8,411 nt of DNA from Oligoflexia bacterium (GTDB taxonomy: Bacteria; Bdellovibrionota; UBA1018), in assembly GCA_903854365.1 (NCBI GenBank), contig CAINWE010000223.1:1-8411 (forward strand), in the 5' to 3' direction. Both the position numbers and the translations under genes were made by a program. This document shows, piece after piece, positions 1 through 5,157 of this stretch (the stretch's first letter is position 1; each line of letters begins with the position of its first letter). The notes beneath the pieces are model-generated. The model was given only the letters and a program-made list of their open reading frames with translations, searched no databases and was not told the DNA's origin.

Positions 1-906
1 GGTGGGGGCGGGGGGAGGTGAAACGCTTGAACCCTGATTCTTCGGATTCACAATCGCTTGGGCTGCGGCCGTTTGCGGCTCCAGGGTAGGTGTGAGGAGT
101 TCCTCATCAGACGAAAAATCAAATGTCGGAAGATTCTCGTGAATACTCCATGGAAATTCAGGCGCTGATTGTGGCGCCAAAGTGATCTCGGCAAGCTGTT
201 TGATATCGGAGTCGAGGTGAGCACTGGGTGGAGCACCTTGCCGCTTTTGGTCCATTCCGACGTCCCAAAGGTCAGAGTCGTTGTCTTCGTGCACGGAAGG
301 TAAGGGTGGGAATTCGGTGGGTTCAATTGGGGGTAGCAGTGAGTCGGCGTGGGCTTCCTTAATTTGAAACCCCGAGAAAGAGTCGGTTCCGGAATTGAAC
401 TCGGGTGGAAGCGGGGGAGGTAGCTCGTCGAAGTCTGCTCCGAGCGCAGCGGGTGAGTGCGTAGATTTGCTCGTATCTGGGGGAAACGGGGGGAAATCGA
501 GCATGCCTAACTGTTTTTCTTGATTGTGAGTGGACGACATTTGGATTGCATCGGTGAGGGTTTGTCTGAGCTGCGCAGGGTCGAAAGGTTTTGTGAGTCT
601 TGCGTGAAAAGACACTTCCTCGAGTTGAGTTTCATCGACTCTCTCAAATGCACTCGACATTAAAATAAATTTGATTTCTTCTTCATCCGAAGTTTGGTTA
701 AATTCCCTCTTGACTTCAAAAGCAGACTTGCCGGGCAGCGAAACATCAATCAGGACAATATCGGGTCGAAAAGTTGCAATTTGCTGGAGGGCATGATTGC
801 CGTCTGATACCGCATGAATATCATATCCCTCGTTCGTCAAGGCGAGACGGATCACCTTTTGAATCGTAAGACTGTCGTCCGCGACTAATAATTTTTTACC
901 GGCCAT
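1..906 (-). CDS. Response regulator with N-terminal receiver domain and long proline-rich tail (partial, C-terminus off window)
   Basis: The frame is open for 302 codons from the ATG at 906 to the window edge, with no stop. Residues 1-120 form a CheY-like receiver: acidic pair D10/D11 in VADDS, phospho-acceptor D54 in LIDVSLPG, the switch Ser at 84, and K106 in LTKPF. All key residues are present, so it should be phosphorylated by a histidine kinase. After about residue 135 comes a low-complexity tail rich in Pro and acidic residues with recurring FPP/PPLP clusters (about 138-143, 162-170, then FPPLP further on). There is no recognisable DNA-binding domain in the visible part. Receiver plus proline-rich linker is the architecture of RomR-type polarity proteins, but many deltaproteobacterial regulators look similar and the C-terminus is missing, so I give no name. 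It is divergent from the 6S RNA. Confidence 0.88.
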   Translation of the reverse strand, partial: MAGKKLLVADDSLTIQKVIRLALTNEGYDIHAVSDGNHALQQIATFRPDIVLIDVSLPGKSAFEVKREFNQTSDEEEIKFILMSSAFERVDETQLEEVSFHARLTKPFDPAQLRQTLTDAIQMSSTHNQEKQLGMLDFPPFPPDTSKSTHSPAALGADFDELPPPLPPEFNSGTDSFSGFQIKEAHADSLLPPIEPTEFPPLPSVHEDNDSDLWDVGMDQKRQGAPPSAHLDSDIKQLAEITLAPQSAPEFPWSIHENLPTFDFSSDEELLTPTLEPQTAAAQAIVNPKNQGSSVSPPPAPT

Positions 907-922
907 AGTTGATTTAATTGTG

Positions 923-931
923 TCACCTCCT
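923..931 (-). promoter_or_regulatory. Shine-Dalgarno site of the response regulator gene, unusually far from the start
   Basis: On the minus strand AGGAGGTGA is a near-perfect anti-16S match, but 16 bases separate it from the ATG at 906, more than the usual 5-10. No ATG, GTG or TTG lies in frame between them; only an ATT does. The protein beginning at 906 starts exactly as receiver domains do (MAGKKLLVADDS), so I keep that start. Confidence 0.55.
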
Positions 932-1024
932 CTAGGACCTGTAAAGGTTTAGTGATTACCTAGTTTCGGATTACGGATGGCGCTAGGCATCACACCAAGG
1001 CTGATGTTGAGGCGTGTGCAAAGC

Positions 1025-1053
1025 TTTCTTTTCAATGTAAATCGCAGTATACT
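1025..1053 (+). promoter_or_regulatory. Probable sigma-70-type promoter of the 6S RNA
   Basis: TATACT at 1048-1053 is a good -10 box. The hexamer 17 bases upstream (about 1025-1030, TTTCTT) is a poor -35. Transcription would begin at about 1059-1061, exactly where the closing stem of the 6S RNA begins. The -10 lies in the palindrome AGTATACT (1046-1053), so the same hexamer is also present on the minus strand facing the response regulator gene, but without a matching -35. Confidence 0.6.
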
Positions 1054-1059
1054 GAAAAG

Positions 1060-1226
1060 GCTTCAGGGGCCGACGATTATACATTTGGACCCTACAGTCA
1101 ATAACCCAGGGGGCTGTACCTGTTCAGTGGTGTGCATGCCTGGTCAGTCCAGGAAGCCTAAAGCTGACAAACGGCGCCCACTTTAACTTACTGGGTTCCA
1201 ATTGACTTCGTCGGACTCTGGGCATT
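1060..1226 (+). ncRNA. ssrS: 6S RNA
   Basis: This RNA binds the housekeeping RNA polymerase holoenzyme by mimicking an open promoter and tunes transcription in slow growth. The terminal arm is strikingly close to the E. coli RNA: GGTGTGCATGCC, then stem CCTGG (1139-1143), loop TCAGT, CCAGG (1149-1153), then GAAGCCTAAAGCTGA. The closing stem pairs CCGACGA (1070-1076) with TCGTCGG (1208-1214). It continues outward past one G/A mismatch through 1062-1068 with 1216-1222. A second stem pairs TTGGA (1085-1089) with TCCAA (1197-1201), and AACCCAG (1103-1109) can pair with CTGGGTT (1191-1197) as an alternative around the central bubble. The length of about 167 nt fits the family. The ends are estimated from the promoter and stem. 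The unknown gene at 1282 follows closely, as ygfA follows ssrS in enterics, but is unrelated to ygfA. Small open frames across this RNA are not coding. Confidence 0.9.
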
Positions 1227-1281
1227 TTCTAGGTTGTGAGCAAGAGTCTCACGGCATGGGGTGCAGAAAGGTCGGGGGGAG

Positions 1282-1911
1282 ATGGGTCGATTTCAAGAAG
1301 ACACGAATTTGCGAGAGACTTGGCTTCACGATTTGGCGAGGGCCGAAGTCCATCCCGAAGCTGAAAAATTACTTGAACTGGATAGTGTTTACGATCCTCA
1401 GCAATTGGTCGAGGAGAGTGCGGTTCAGTTTCTCGCAGAGTTAAGAGAGTCCGCGGCCGAGTTTGCAAAAATCTTTAATTCCTATTCAGACTCCGGAGCT
1501 AAATTTCAAGAAGTAAAAATTTATAGCGTAGCCCAGTCCGCAGCCGACTTCATGCTCTATCGAAATCAGGTAAAGCTGATTTTTTCTAATTCAGCTCGCG
1601 GGTTAATTCAGATTTCGTTTACTCAGCATCATCGAGGGGGGGTAGCGGTCGATGGGCAGGACCATGGCTTTGATGAGGGATCACGATTGAATGCCTCGTC
1701 CTCGGTTCAGGAGATTTTGGCCCAGATTGGTCCGTTTCGGGATGTTTACTGGACTTTTCAGGGAGAAAAAGTAAATCCAGCACAGTTAGCAAAGTTTCAT
1801 TTTATTGAGTTTACTCGGATTAGCCGTGATAAAAGACGGTTACGTCGTGGGAATCAGGTTCTTATCGATCAAATCAAAGCTCTCCTCGAGCAAAAGGGGC
1901 TTGATCTTTAA
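1282..1911 (+). CDS. Conserved-looking hypothetical protein, 209 aa
   Basis: I do not recognise this family. The product is soluble, with no signal peptide or membrane segment. The N-terminal third is acidic and probably helical (EVHPEAEKLLELDSVYDPQQLVEESAVQFLAELRESAAEF). A middle part looks like a beta sheet (MLYRNQVKLIFSNSARGLIQISFTQH). The C-terminus is basic and helical (FTRISRDKRRLRRGNQVLIDQIKALLEQ). I chose the ATG at 1282. The in-frame GTG at 1261 has no ribosome site, whereas GAAAGG and a run of G lie just before 1282. The gene starts about 55 bases after the 6S RNA, with no clear terminator between, so read-through from that promoter is possible. Its last 72 bases overlap the convergent gene at 1840-2745. 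Confidence 0.75.
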   Translation: MGRFQEDTNLRETWLHDLARAEVHPEAEKLLELDSVYDPQQLVEESAVQFLAELRESAAEFAKIFNSYSDSGAKFQEVKIYSVAQSAADFMLYRNQVKLIFSNSARGLIQISFTQHHRGGVAVDGQDHGFDEGSRLNASSSVQEILAQIGPFRDVYWTFQGEKVNPAQLAKFHFIEFTRISRDKRRLRRGNQVLIDQIKALLEQKGLDL

Positions 1912-2745
1912 TAGCTCTACAGCCGGAGTCGAATTAAGAGAGTAGTCCAAAATTGGACTTTTTTCGTATGGATTGATGCCTTCTGGCCTTTTCATCGTGA
2001 TTAAGGATGGATCGAAGTTGAATCGGGTTGCGAAGCGCCTTGCTAACTCGAATTGTGAGACTTTCGTGATTCCCCCATAATTGAGTATTTTATTTCTAAC
2101 TCCGAGGTCGATAATTCTGTGAATCATTTCCGATAGTCCTTCAACTGATCCATAGGAATGAATTTCATTAGGATTTGCTTCAAAATTTCGCCCGGCAGAT
2201 AAGCTCATTCTTAAGCGATCAAAGAAGGTAGTTCCGATCCCGCTACCTCGTCCAAATAGAGGGCTCGATCGAACGATGACGTAGTTGAGAAATTTGCTTC
2301 TGACGGTATTCTCACCTGCAATTTTGATTCGGCCCAGTATGGTGCTGGGCATCAGAATATCCTGCTCTTTGTAGTTGCCCTTCGCACCGTCGAAGACGTA
2401 GGGCGTCGAAATATAAATGAATCGAGGTTGAGTGGGCTCTGAGGGATTTACTAAATTCCCCGGTCCTACGGAGTGGAGATGTTCGGCTAGACGTGACTTA
2501 GTTTCCACCCATTCTCTTTTGTTACTACCTACTAAATAAATAATCGTATCGGGCTGAGTAATGTGGAGAATTCTCTTGATCCACAGTTTATTGTCGATGC
2601 TAAACGGAAGATAGGTTGTGCCCGGCACTGAATAAGGGTGTGAATGATAAGTCGCGAAAACCTTATATTTCTTGTTCAGTGTGGCAGCGAGGTGTGACCC
2701 GATAAAACCACTTCCGCCCAGTATCAAAATCGCTTTAGTGCTCAT
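1840..2745 (-). CDS. RmlD-like NAD(P)-dependent sugar-nucleotide reductase/epimerase homologue (extended SDR), probably catalytically altered
   Basis: The product has 301 aa. The N-terminus shows the Rossmann nucleotide-binding motif GGSGFIG (residues 10-16). FIYISTPYVFDG (109-120) matches the RmlD signature ISTDYVFDG, with the catalytic Thr at 114 but Asp replaced by P115. The active-site YxxxK should lie in YGRTKLAGE; here it reads LGRIKIAGE, so the catalytic Tyr is L137 (codon CTG) while K141 remains. Overall layout and length fit dTDP-4-dehydrorhamnose reductase or related epimerases. The loss of Tyr argues for an altered or non-catalytic role. It follows the flagellins on the same strand, so a part in filament glycosylation is possible but unproven. 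No Shine-Dalgarno is visible before the ATG at 2745. TACACT at 7-12 bases upstream could give a nearly leaderless transcript. Two 60-base samples of the gene are only 35-38% GC against about 55% in the acetyltransferase gene, hinting at foreign origin. Confidence 0.85.
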   Translation of the reverse strand: MSTKAILILGGSGFIGSHLAATLNKKYKVFATYHSHPYSVPGTTYLPFSIDNKLWIKRILHITQPDTIIYLVGSNKREWVETKSRLAEHLHSVGPGNLVNPSEPTQPRFIYISTPYVFDGAKGNYKEQDILMPSTILGRIKIAGENTVRSKFLNYVIVRSSPLFGRGSGIGTTFFDRLRMSLSAGRNFEANPNEIHSYGSVEGLSEMIHRIIDLGVRNKILNYGGITKVSQFELARRFATRFNFDPSLITMKRPEGINPYEKSPILDYSLNSTPAVELLKIKPLLLEESFDLIDKNLIPTT

Positions 2746-2781
2746 AGCTAGAAGTGTAGCTGACCTGAAACAATCCTGGGA

Positions 2782-2833
2782 GGGACTCCTTCGAATTTTT
2801 TGAAGTGGAGTACTTCAATTCGAAAGGAGTCCC
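2782..2833 (-). terminator. Long stem-loop downstream of the third flagellin, without U tract
   Basis: GGGACTCCTT (2782-2791) pairs with AAGGAGTCCC (2824-2833). Beyond a bulged A the stem continues CGAATT with AATTCG, and the inner part can refold as TTGAAGT/ACTTCAA (2800-2806 with 2812-2818). This is over 16 base pairs, 49 bases past the flagellin stop and before the SDR gene. No run of T follows on either strand, so it may be a 3'-end-stabilising structure or a barrier to read-through, not a classical intrinsic terminator. Confidence 0.5.
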
Positions 2834-2881
2834 AAAGGATCAAATCAGAGCTTACGTTCTAGCTAAACCTAGGCAGCCTCA

Positions 2882-3718
2882 CTAGCCTTGCAGTAGTTTA
2901 AGTGCTACTGAAGCGCCACTATTCGTTTGACCGAGAACTGAGATACCTGCCTGCATCAGGATGTTATTCTTGGTCATTTCCGAAACCTCTTCGGCCATAT
3001 CTGTGTCTCTGATACGGCTATTTGCAGCTGAGAGATTTTCTTCGTTGATCGATTCGTTGTCGATGGTCGATTGAAGTCGGTTTTGGAGAGCACCGAGGTC
3101 GGCTCGAATGCTACTGACCCGGTTGAGGGCTTCATCCAAGGCTGCCAGTGAAAGCTGGGAGCCTTGTTTGGTTGCCACTGACTCTCCACCGAGTCGAAGC
3201 GTGTCGAGTGACGCGTCCGACTTCTCCCCGTTGTAGACAATTCGGTCTAGAACGGGGTTATTGTGCGTTCCTACCTGAATTTCGAAAACGCCGGCTTTTC
3301 CGTTGAGAAGCGGGGTTCCGTTGAATTCGGTGACATTCGCGATTCGATCGATTTCTTGCTTGAGAGATTGGAATTCTCGGTCGGCGAACCCACGCTCCAC
3401 GTCTCCTAGGGTATCAGATGCAGATTGGATCGCTAGTTCTCGAAGACGAATGAGAATATTTCCAATTTCATTGAGACCGCCTTCTGAAACTTGAATGAGT
3501 GATACCCCATCCTGCGCGTTTCTCTTGCCCTGTCTCAGACCTCGAATTTGGGCTCTCAGATTTTCTGAGATCGCCAAGCCGGCTGCATCATCTCCTGCGT
3601 GATTAATTCGGCTACCACTTGACAATCGCTCAAGGGCTTTATCTAAATTAGTTTTTGTAATCGATAACTGCCTCTGCCCATTTAGAGCAGAAGTATTTGT
3701 TGCTATTCGTAAACCCAT
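2882..3718 (-). CDS. fliC: Flagellin, third copy in the tandem
   Basis: This is a filament subunit exported by the flagellar type III apparatus. At 278 aa it holds only the conserved D0/D1 domains and no variable D2/D3, as in small flagellins of this group. N-terminal landmarks are LERLSSGSRINHAGDDAAGLAISENLRAQIRG (about 29-60), NAQDGVSLIQVSEGGLNEI and RLRELAIQSASDT. The C-terminal landmark is NLSAANSRIRDTDMAEEVSEMTKNNILMQAGISVL (about 228-262). By my count it is about 80% identical to the second copy, without gaps. Oddities are E222 (GAA) in place of the Leu seen in the other two copies (N-N-L), and a distinct C-terminal tail. The start at 718 bases past 3000 has GGAGGC five bases upstream, embedded in a minicistron. 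The sigma-28 -10 seen for the other copies is not recognisable here, so expression may depend on read-through or another sigma factor. Confidence 0.97.
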   Translation of the reverse strand: MGLRIATNTSALNGQRQLSITKTNLDKALERLSSGSRINHAGDDAAGLAISENLRAQIRGLRQGKRNAQDGVSLIQVSEGGLNEIGNILIRLRELAIQSASDTLGDVERGFADREFQSLKQEIDRIANVTEFNGTPLLNGKAGVFEIQVGTHNNPVLDRIVYNGEKSDASLDTLRLGGESVATKQGSQLSLAALDEALNRVSSIRADLGALQNRLQSTIDNESINEENLSAANSRIRDTDMAEEVSEMTKNNILMQAGISVLGQTNSGASVALKLLQG

Positions 3719-3720
3719 AA

Positions 3721-3735
3721 CTAGCCTCCATTCAT
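3721..3735 (-). CDS. Four-codon leader minicistron (Met-Asn-Gly-Gly-stop) before the third flagellin
   Basis: On the minus strand ATG AAT GGA GGC TAG is preceded by its own Shine-Dalgarno AAGGAGGA (3744-3751) at 8 bases. Its stop lies 2 bases before the flagellin ATG. The GGA GGC codons are also the ribosome site of the flagellin. The same minicistron, with a synonymous Asn codon and a different stop, precedes the second flagellin. It could couple or throttle flagellin initiation. No expression is proven, and shared ancestry of the leaders is the simpler rival view. Confidence 0.45.
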   Translation of the reverse strand: MNGG

Positions 3736-3743
3736 AAAAAAGA

Positions 3744-3793
3744 TCCTCCTTGAAATCTCACGCCTATCCTTAGGGTGAGTAGCGTCCTTGCTC
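3744..3793 (-). promoter_or_regulatory. Structured flagellin leader with GGA-loop hairpins (candidate CsrA target), third copy
   Basis: The stem CTCACGCCTA (3757-3766) pairs with TAGGGTGAG (3771-3779) through 9 pairs and one bulge. On the transcript the tetraloop is AGGA (3770-3767). Upstream on the transcript, AGC/GCT flank a second loop AAGGAC (about 3781-3792). Downstream is the GGAGGA ribosome site. Several GGA motifs, one or two in hairpin loops and one in the Shine-Dalgarno, are the pattern CsrA recognises. The hairpin has an equivalent in the second flagellin leader with different arm sequence and the same loop. Confidence 0.5.
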
Positions 3794-3846
3794 GGTTTGT
3801 TTGTCCTTGAGCGGGCCTTCCGCTGTTAACTTGGGCCCACTCCCCC

Positions 3847-3874
3847 TTTCCTCCCCGATCATTCGGGGAGGAAA
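3847..3874 (-). repeat. Perfect 12-bp inverted repeat at the expected promoter position of the third flagellin
   Basis: TTTCCTCCCCGA (3847-3858) and TCGGGGAGGAAA (3863-3874) flank a 4-base loop TCAT. On the minus strand a sigma-28-like -35 (AAAAGTTT, 3873-3880) runs into it. The 8 bases where the -10 should be (3854-3861) read TGATCGGG, unlike GCCGATAA. On the plus strand it is followed by ACTTTTAC and would resemble a weak terminator, but no plus-strand gene precedes it. It may be an operator or an RNA structure. Confidence 0.5.
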
Positions 3875-3904
3875 ACTTTTACAAATCTAACTCTCCTCTA
3901 GGCT

Positions 3905-3926
3905 TAACCTCATGTAAGTGAGGTTA
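3905..3926 (-). repeat. 8-bp stem-loop overlapping the stop codon of the second flagellin
   Basis: TAACCTCA (3905-3912) and TGAGGTTA (3919-3926) form a perfect stem around a 6-base loop. The TAA stop of the second flagellin (3924-3926) is part of the stem. No T run follows on the minus strand, so this is not a convincing terminator by itself. Confidence 0.45.
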
Positions 3927-4760
3927 GTTCCCTAGAAGTTTCAAAACATGGTTGCCGATGCTGTTGGCTTGAGACAGAACTGAGATTCCCGACTGCATTA
4001 AGATATTGTTTTTGGTCATCTCAGAAACTTCTTCAGCCATATCAGTATCTCGAATTCGACTATTTGCGGCAGAGAGGTTTTCATCGGTGATCGACAGATT
4101 GTTGATCGTCGATTGAAGCCTGTTCTGCATTGCACCTAGGTCAGACCGAATGCTGTTGACACGGACCAAAGCGTCGTCAATCACTGAAAGAGAAAGCTGA
4201 GCACCTTGTTTCGTGGCAATTGACTCGCCGCCCAGTTTTAAAGCATCGACTGACGCGTCGGCCCGTTCGCCGTTGTAAATCACTCGATCGAGTAACGGAT
4301 TATTGTGAGTGCCCACTTGGATCTCGAAGACCCCGGCTTTCCCGTTCAACAGCGGTGTATCGTTGAACTGGGTGACATTCGCAATTCGATCCATTTCTTG
4401 CTTGAGAGATTGGAACTCTCGGTCCGCGAATTGACGCTCAGTATCTCCGATAGTGTCGGAAGCTGCCTGGATCGCCAACTCTCGAAGTCGTATTAGCATG
4501 TTTGAGATTTCGTTTAATCCCCCTTCAGAGACCTGAATAAAGGATACACCATCTTGTGCATTCTTTTTCGCTTGTCTCATGCCTCGAATTTGAGCTCTTA
4601 AGTTTTCAGAGATTGCTAGACCCGCTGCGTCGTCCCCTGCGTGATTGATTCTGCTACCGCTTGCAAGTCTTTCAAGTGTTTTGTCCAAATTTTGCTTGGT
4701 GACAAACATCTGTCTCTGCGCATTCAATGCGGTAATATTCGTATTAATTCGTAAACCCAT
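3924..4760 (-). CDS. fliC: Flagellin, second copy in the tandem
   Basis: This filament subunit of 278 aa is reduced to D0/D1. It begins MGLRINTNITALNAQRQ, continues through SGSRINHAGDDAAGLAISENLRAQIRG and the LIRLRELAIQAASDT helix, and ends in the C-terminal helices INNLSITDENLSAANSRIRDTDMAEEVSEMTKNNILMQ. It differs from the third copy at about 55 positions and is more distant from the first. The start ATG at 4760 has GGAGGC four bases upstream, inside a minicistron. It has its own sigma-28-like promoter at 4890-4916 and a leader of about 120 nt with several hairpins. Three unequal copies in a row suggest tandem duplication, and the second and third are the more recent pair. Confidence 0.97.
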   Translation of the reverse strand: MGLRINTNITALNAQRQMFVTKQNLDKTLERLASGSRINHAGDDAAGLAISENLRAQIRGMRQAKKNAQDGVSFIQVSEGGLNEISNMLIRLRELAIQAASDTIGDTERQFADREFQSLKQEMDRIANVTQFNDTPLLNGKAGVFEIQVGTHNNPLLDRVIYNGERADASVDALKLGGESIATKQGAQLSLSVIDDALVRVNSIRSDLGAMQNRLQSTINNLSITDENLSAANSRIRDTDMAEEVSEMTKNNILMQSGISVLSQANSIGNHVLKLLGN

Positions 4761-4761
4761 A

Positions 4762-4776
4762 TTAGCCTCCGTTCAT
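4762..4776 (-). CDS. Four-codon leader minicistron (Met-Asn-Gly-Gly-stop) before the second flagellin
   Basis: ATG AAC GGA GGC TAA on the minus strand has GGAGGA (4784-4789) as ribosome site at 7 bases and stops 1 base before the flagellin ATG. Compared with the copy before the third flagellin, Asn is AAC instead of AAT and the stop is TAA instead of TAG. The frame is therefore kept by synonymous change. In this copy the frame is also open upstream to an ATG at 4848 (28 codons) behind a weak GGGTGA site. The other leader has no matching start, so only the last four codons are shared. Confidence 0.45.
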   Translation of the reverse strand: MNGG

Positions 4777-4782
4777 ATCTGC

Positions 4783-4833
4783 ATCCTCCATAAGGCTCGC
4801 CACTTTCCTTAGTGGCGACGAGCATCCATGCTC
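4783..4833 (-). promoter_or_regulatory. Structured flagellin leader with GGA-loop hairpins (candidate CsrA target), second copy
   Basis: CGCCACT (4798-4804) pairs with AGTGGCG (4811-4817). The loop on the transcript is AAGGAA. The stem can be lengthened as GCTCG/CGAGC (4795-4799 with 4819-4823) with a bulge. That extension competes with a second hairpin, the palindrome at 4820-4833, whose transcript loop is TGGA. A GGAGGAT ribosome site follows (4783-4789). Position, loop motif and order match the third flagellin leader, while the stem bases differ in a compensating way. Paired GGA loops next to a GGA-bearing Shine-Dalgarno fit CsrA binding. Confidence 0.5.
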
Positions 4834-4860
4834 AAGTTTTTCATTCATCAATCACCCAAT

Positions 4861-4897
4861 CCGTGGGCACGGCTTGCGACAAAACCCATTTGTCGCA
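4861..4897 (-). repeat. Hairpins at the start of the second flagellin transcript
   Basis: TGCGACAAA (4875-4883) and TTTGTCGCA (4889-4897) are a perfect 9-bp inverted repeat with loop ACCCA. It covers the -10 element and the expected start point (about 4882). A small stem CCGT/ACGG (4861-4864 with 4869-4872) lies next to it. It could be an operator or a 5'-end structure. Confidence 0.45.
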
Positions 4898-4916
4898 CCT
4901 CAACTTCAAAACTTTT
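4890..4916 (-). promoter_or_regulatory. Sigma-28 (FliA)-type promoter of the second flagellin
   Basis: On the minus strand AAAAGTTT (4916-4909), 11 bases, then TGCGACAA (4897-4890) match TAAAGTTT-N11-GCCGATAA moderately; the CGA and final AA of the -10 are kept. The start point of about 4882 would give a leader of about 122 nt, the same as for the first flagellin, which supports the call. Confidence 0.55.
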
Positions 4917-5030
4917 GGACCACTTTATCTGCTAAGTACTTCGCAGATCTGAGACTGCCGAGTGTTTAACCAGTTGAGCGAATTCGAGTGGCAGCTCAGT
5001 TATTTTCCCTTTTTGAGGTTTCTAAGGAGT

Positions 5031-5074
5031 GGCTCATCTCAGGTCCTCCGTCTTGGAGATAGCTGAGATGAGCC
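5031..5074 (-). terminator. Strong stem-loop between first and second flagellins, without U tract
   Basis: GGCTCATCTCAG (5031-5042) pairs perfectly over 12 bases with CTGAGATGAGCC (5063-5074), and CTCC (5046-5049) with GGAG (5055-5058) inside. It lies about 84 bases past the stop of the first flagellin. On the minus strand it is followed by ACTCCTTAG, not a T run, so termination would need Rho, or it protects the 3' end. A smaller stem AGGCA/TGCCT (5099-5111) lies between it and the stop. From here to the promoter at 4916 I see nothing else recognisable. Confidence 0.5.
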
Positions 5075-5157
5075 TTACCTCATCCAGGAAACAAGCACAG
5101 GCAACGTGCCTTTTGCTTTCGGTCAAACTTTTATGTCATCGTCATCTAGTCCCATGG

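Noticed and set aside
977..1186. 69-codon open frame on the plus strand
   Set aside because: It lies across the 6S RNA and its promoter, has no ribosome site and no protein-like pattern.
3847..3880. Inverted repeat plus ACTTTT as a plus-strand intrinsic terminator
   Set aside because: There is no plus-strand gene upstream of it, and the T run is short and interrupted.
4762..4848. 28-codon frame ending in MNGG before the second flagellin as a real small protein
   Set aside because: The start at 4848 has only a weak ribosome site, and the third flagellin leader, though open in the same frame, has no start codon, so only the last four codons are shared.
5106..5133. TAAAAGTTT on the minus strand just after the first flagellin as a further sigma-28 promoter
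   Set aside because: With the required spacing the -10 would read AAAAGGCA, with no likeness to GCCGATAA.
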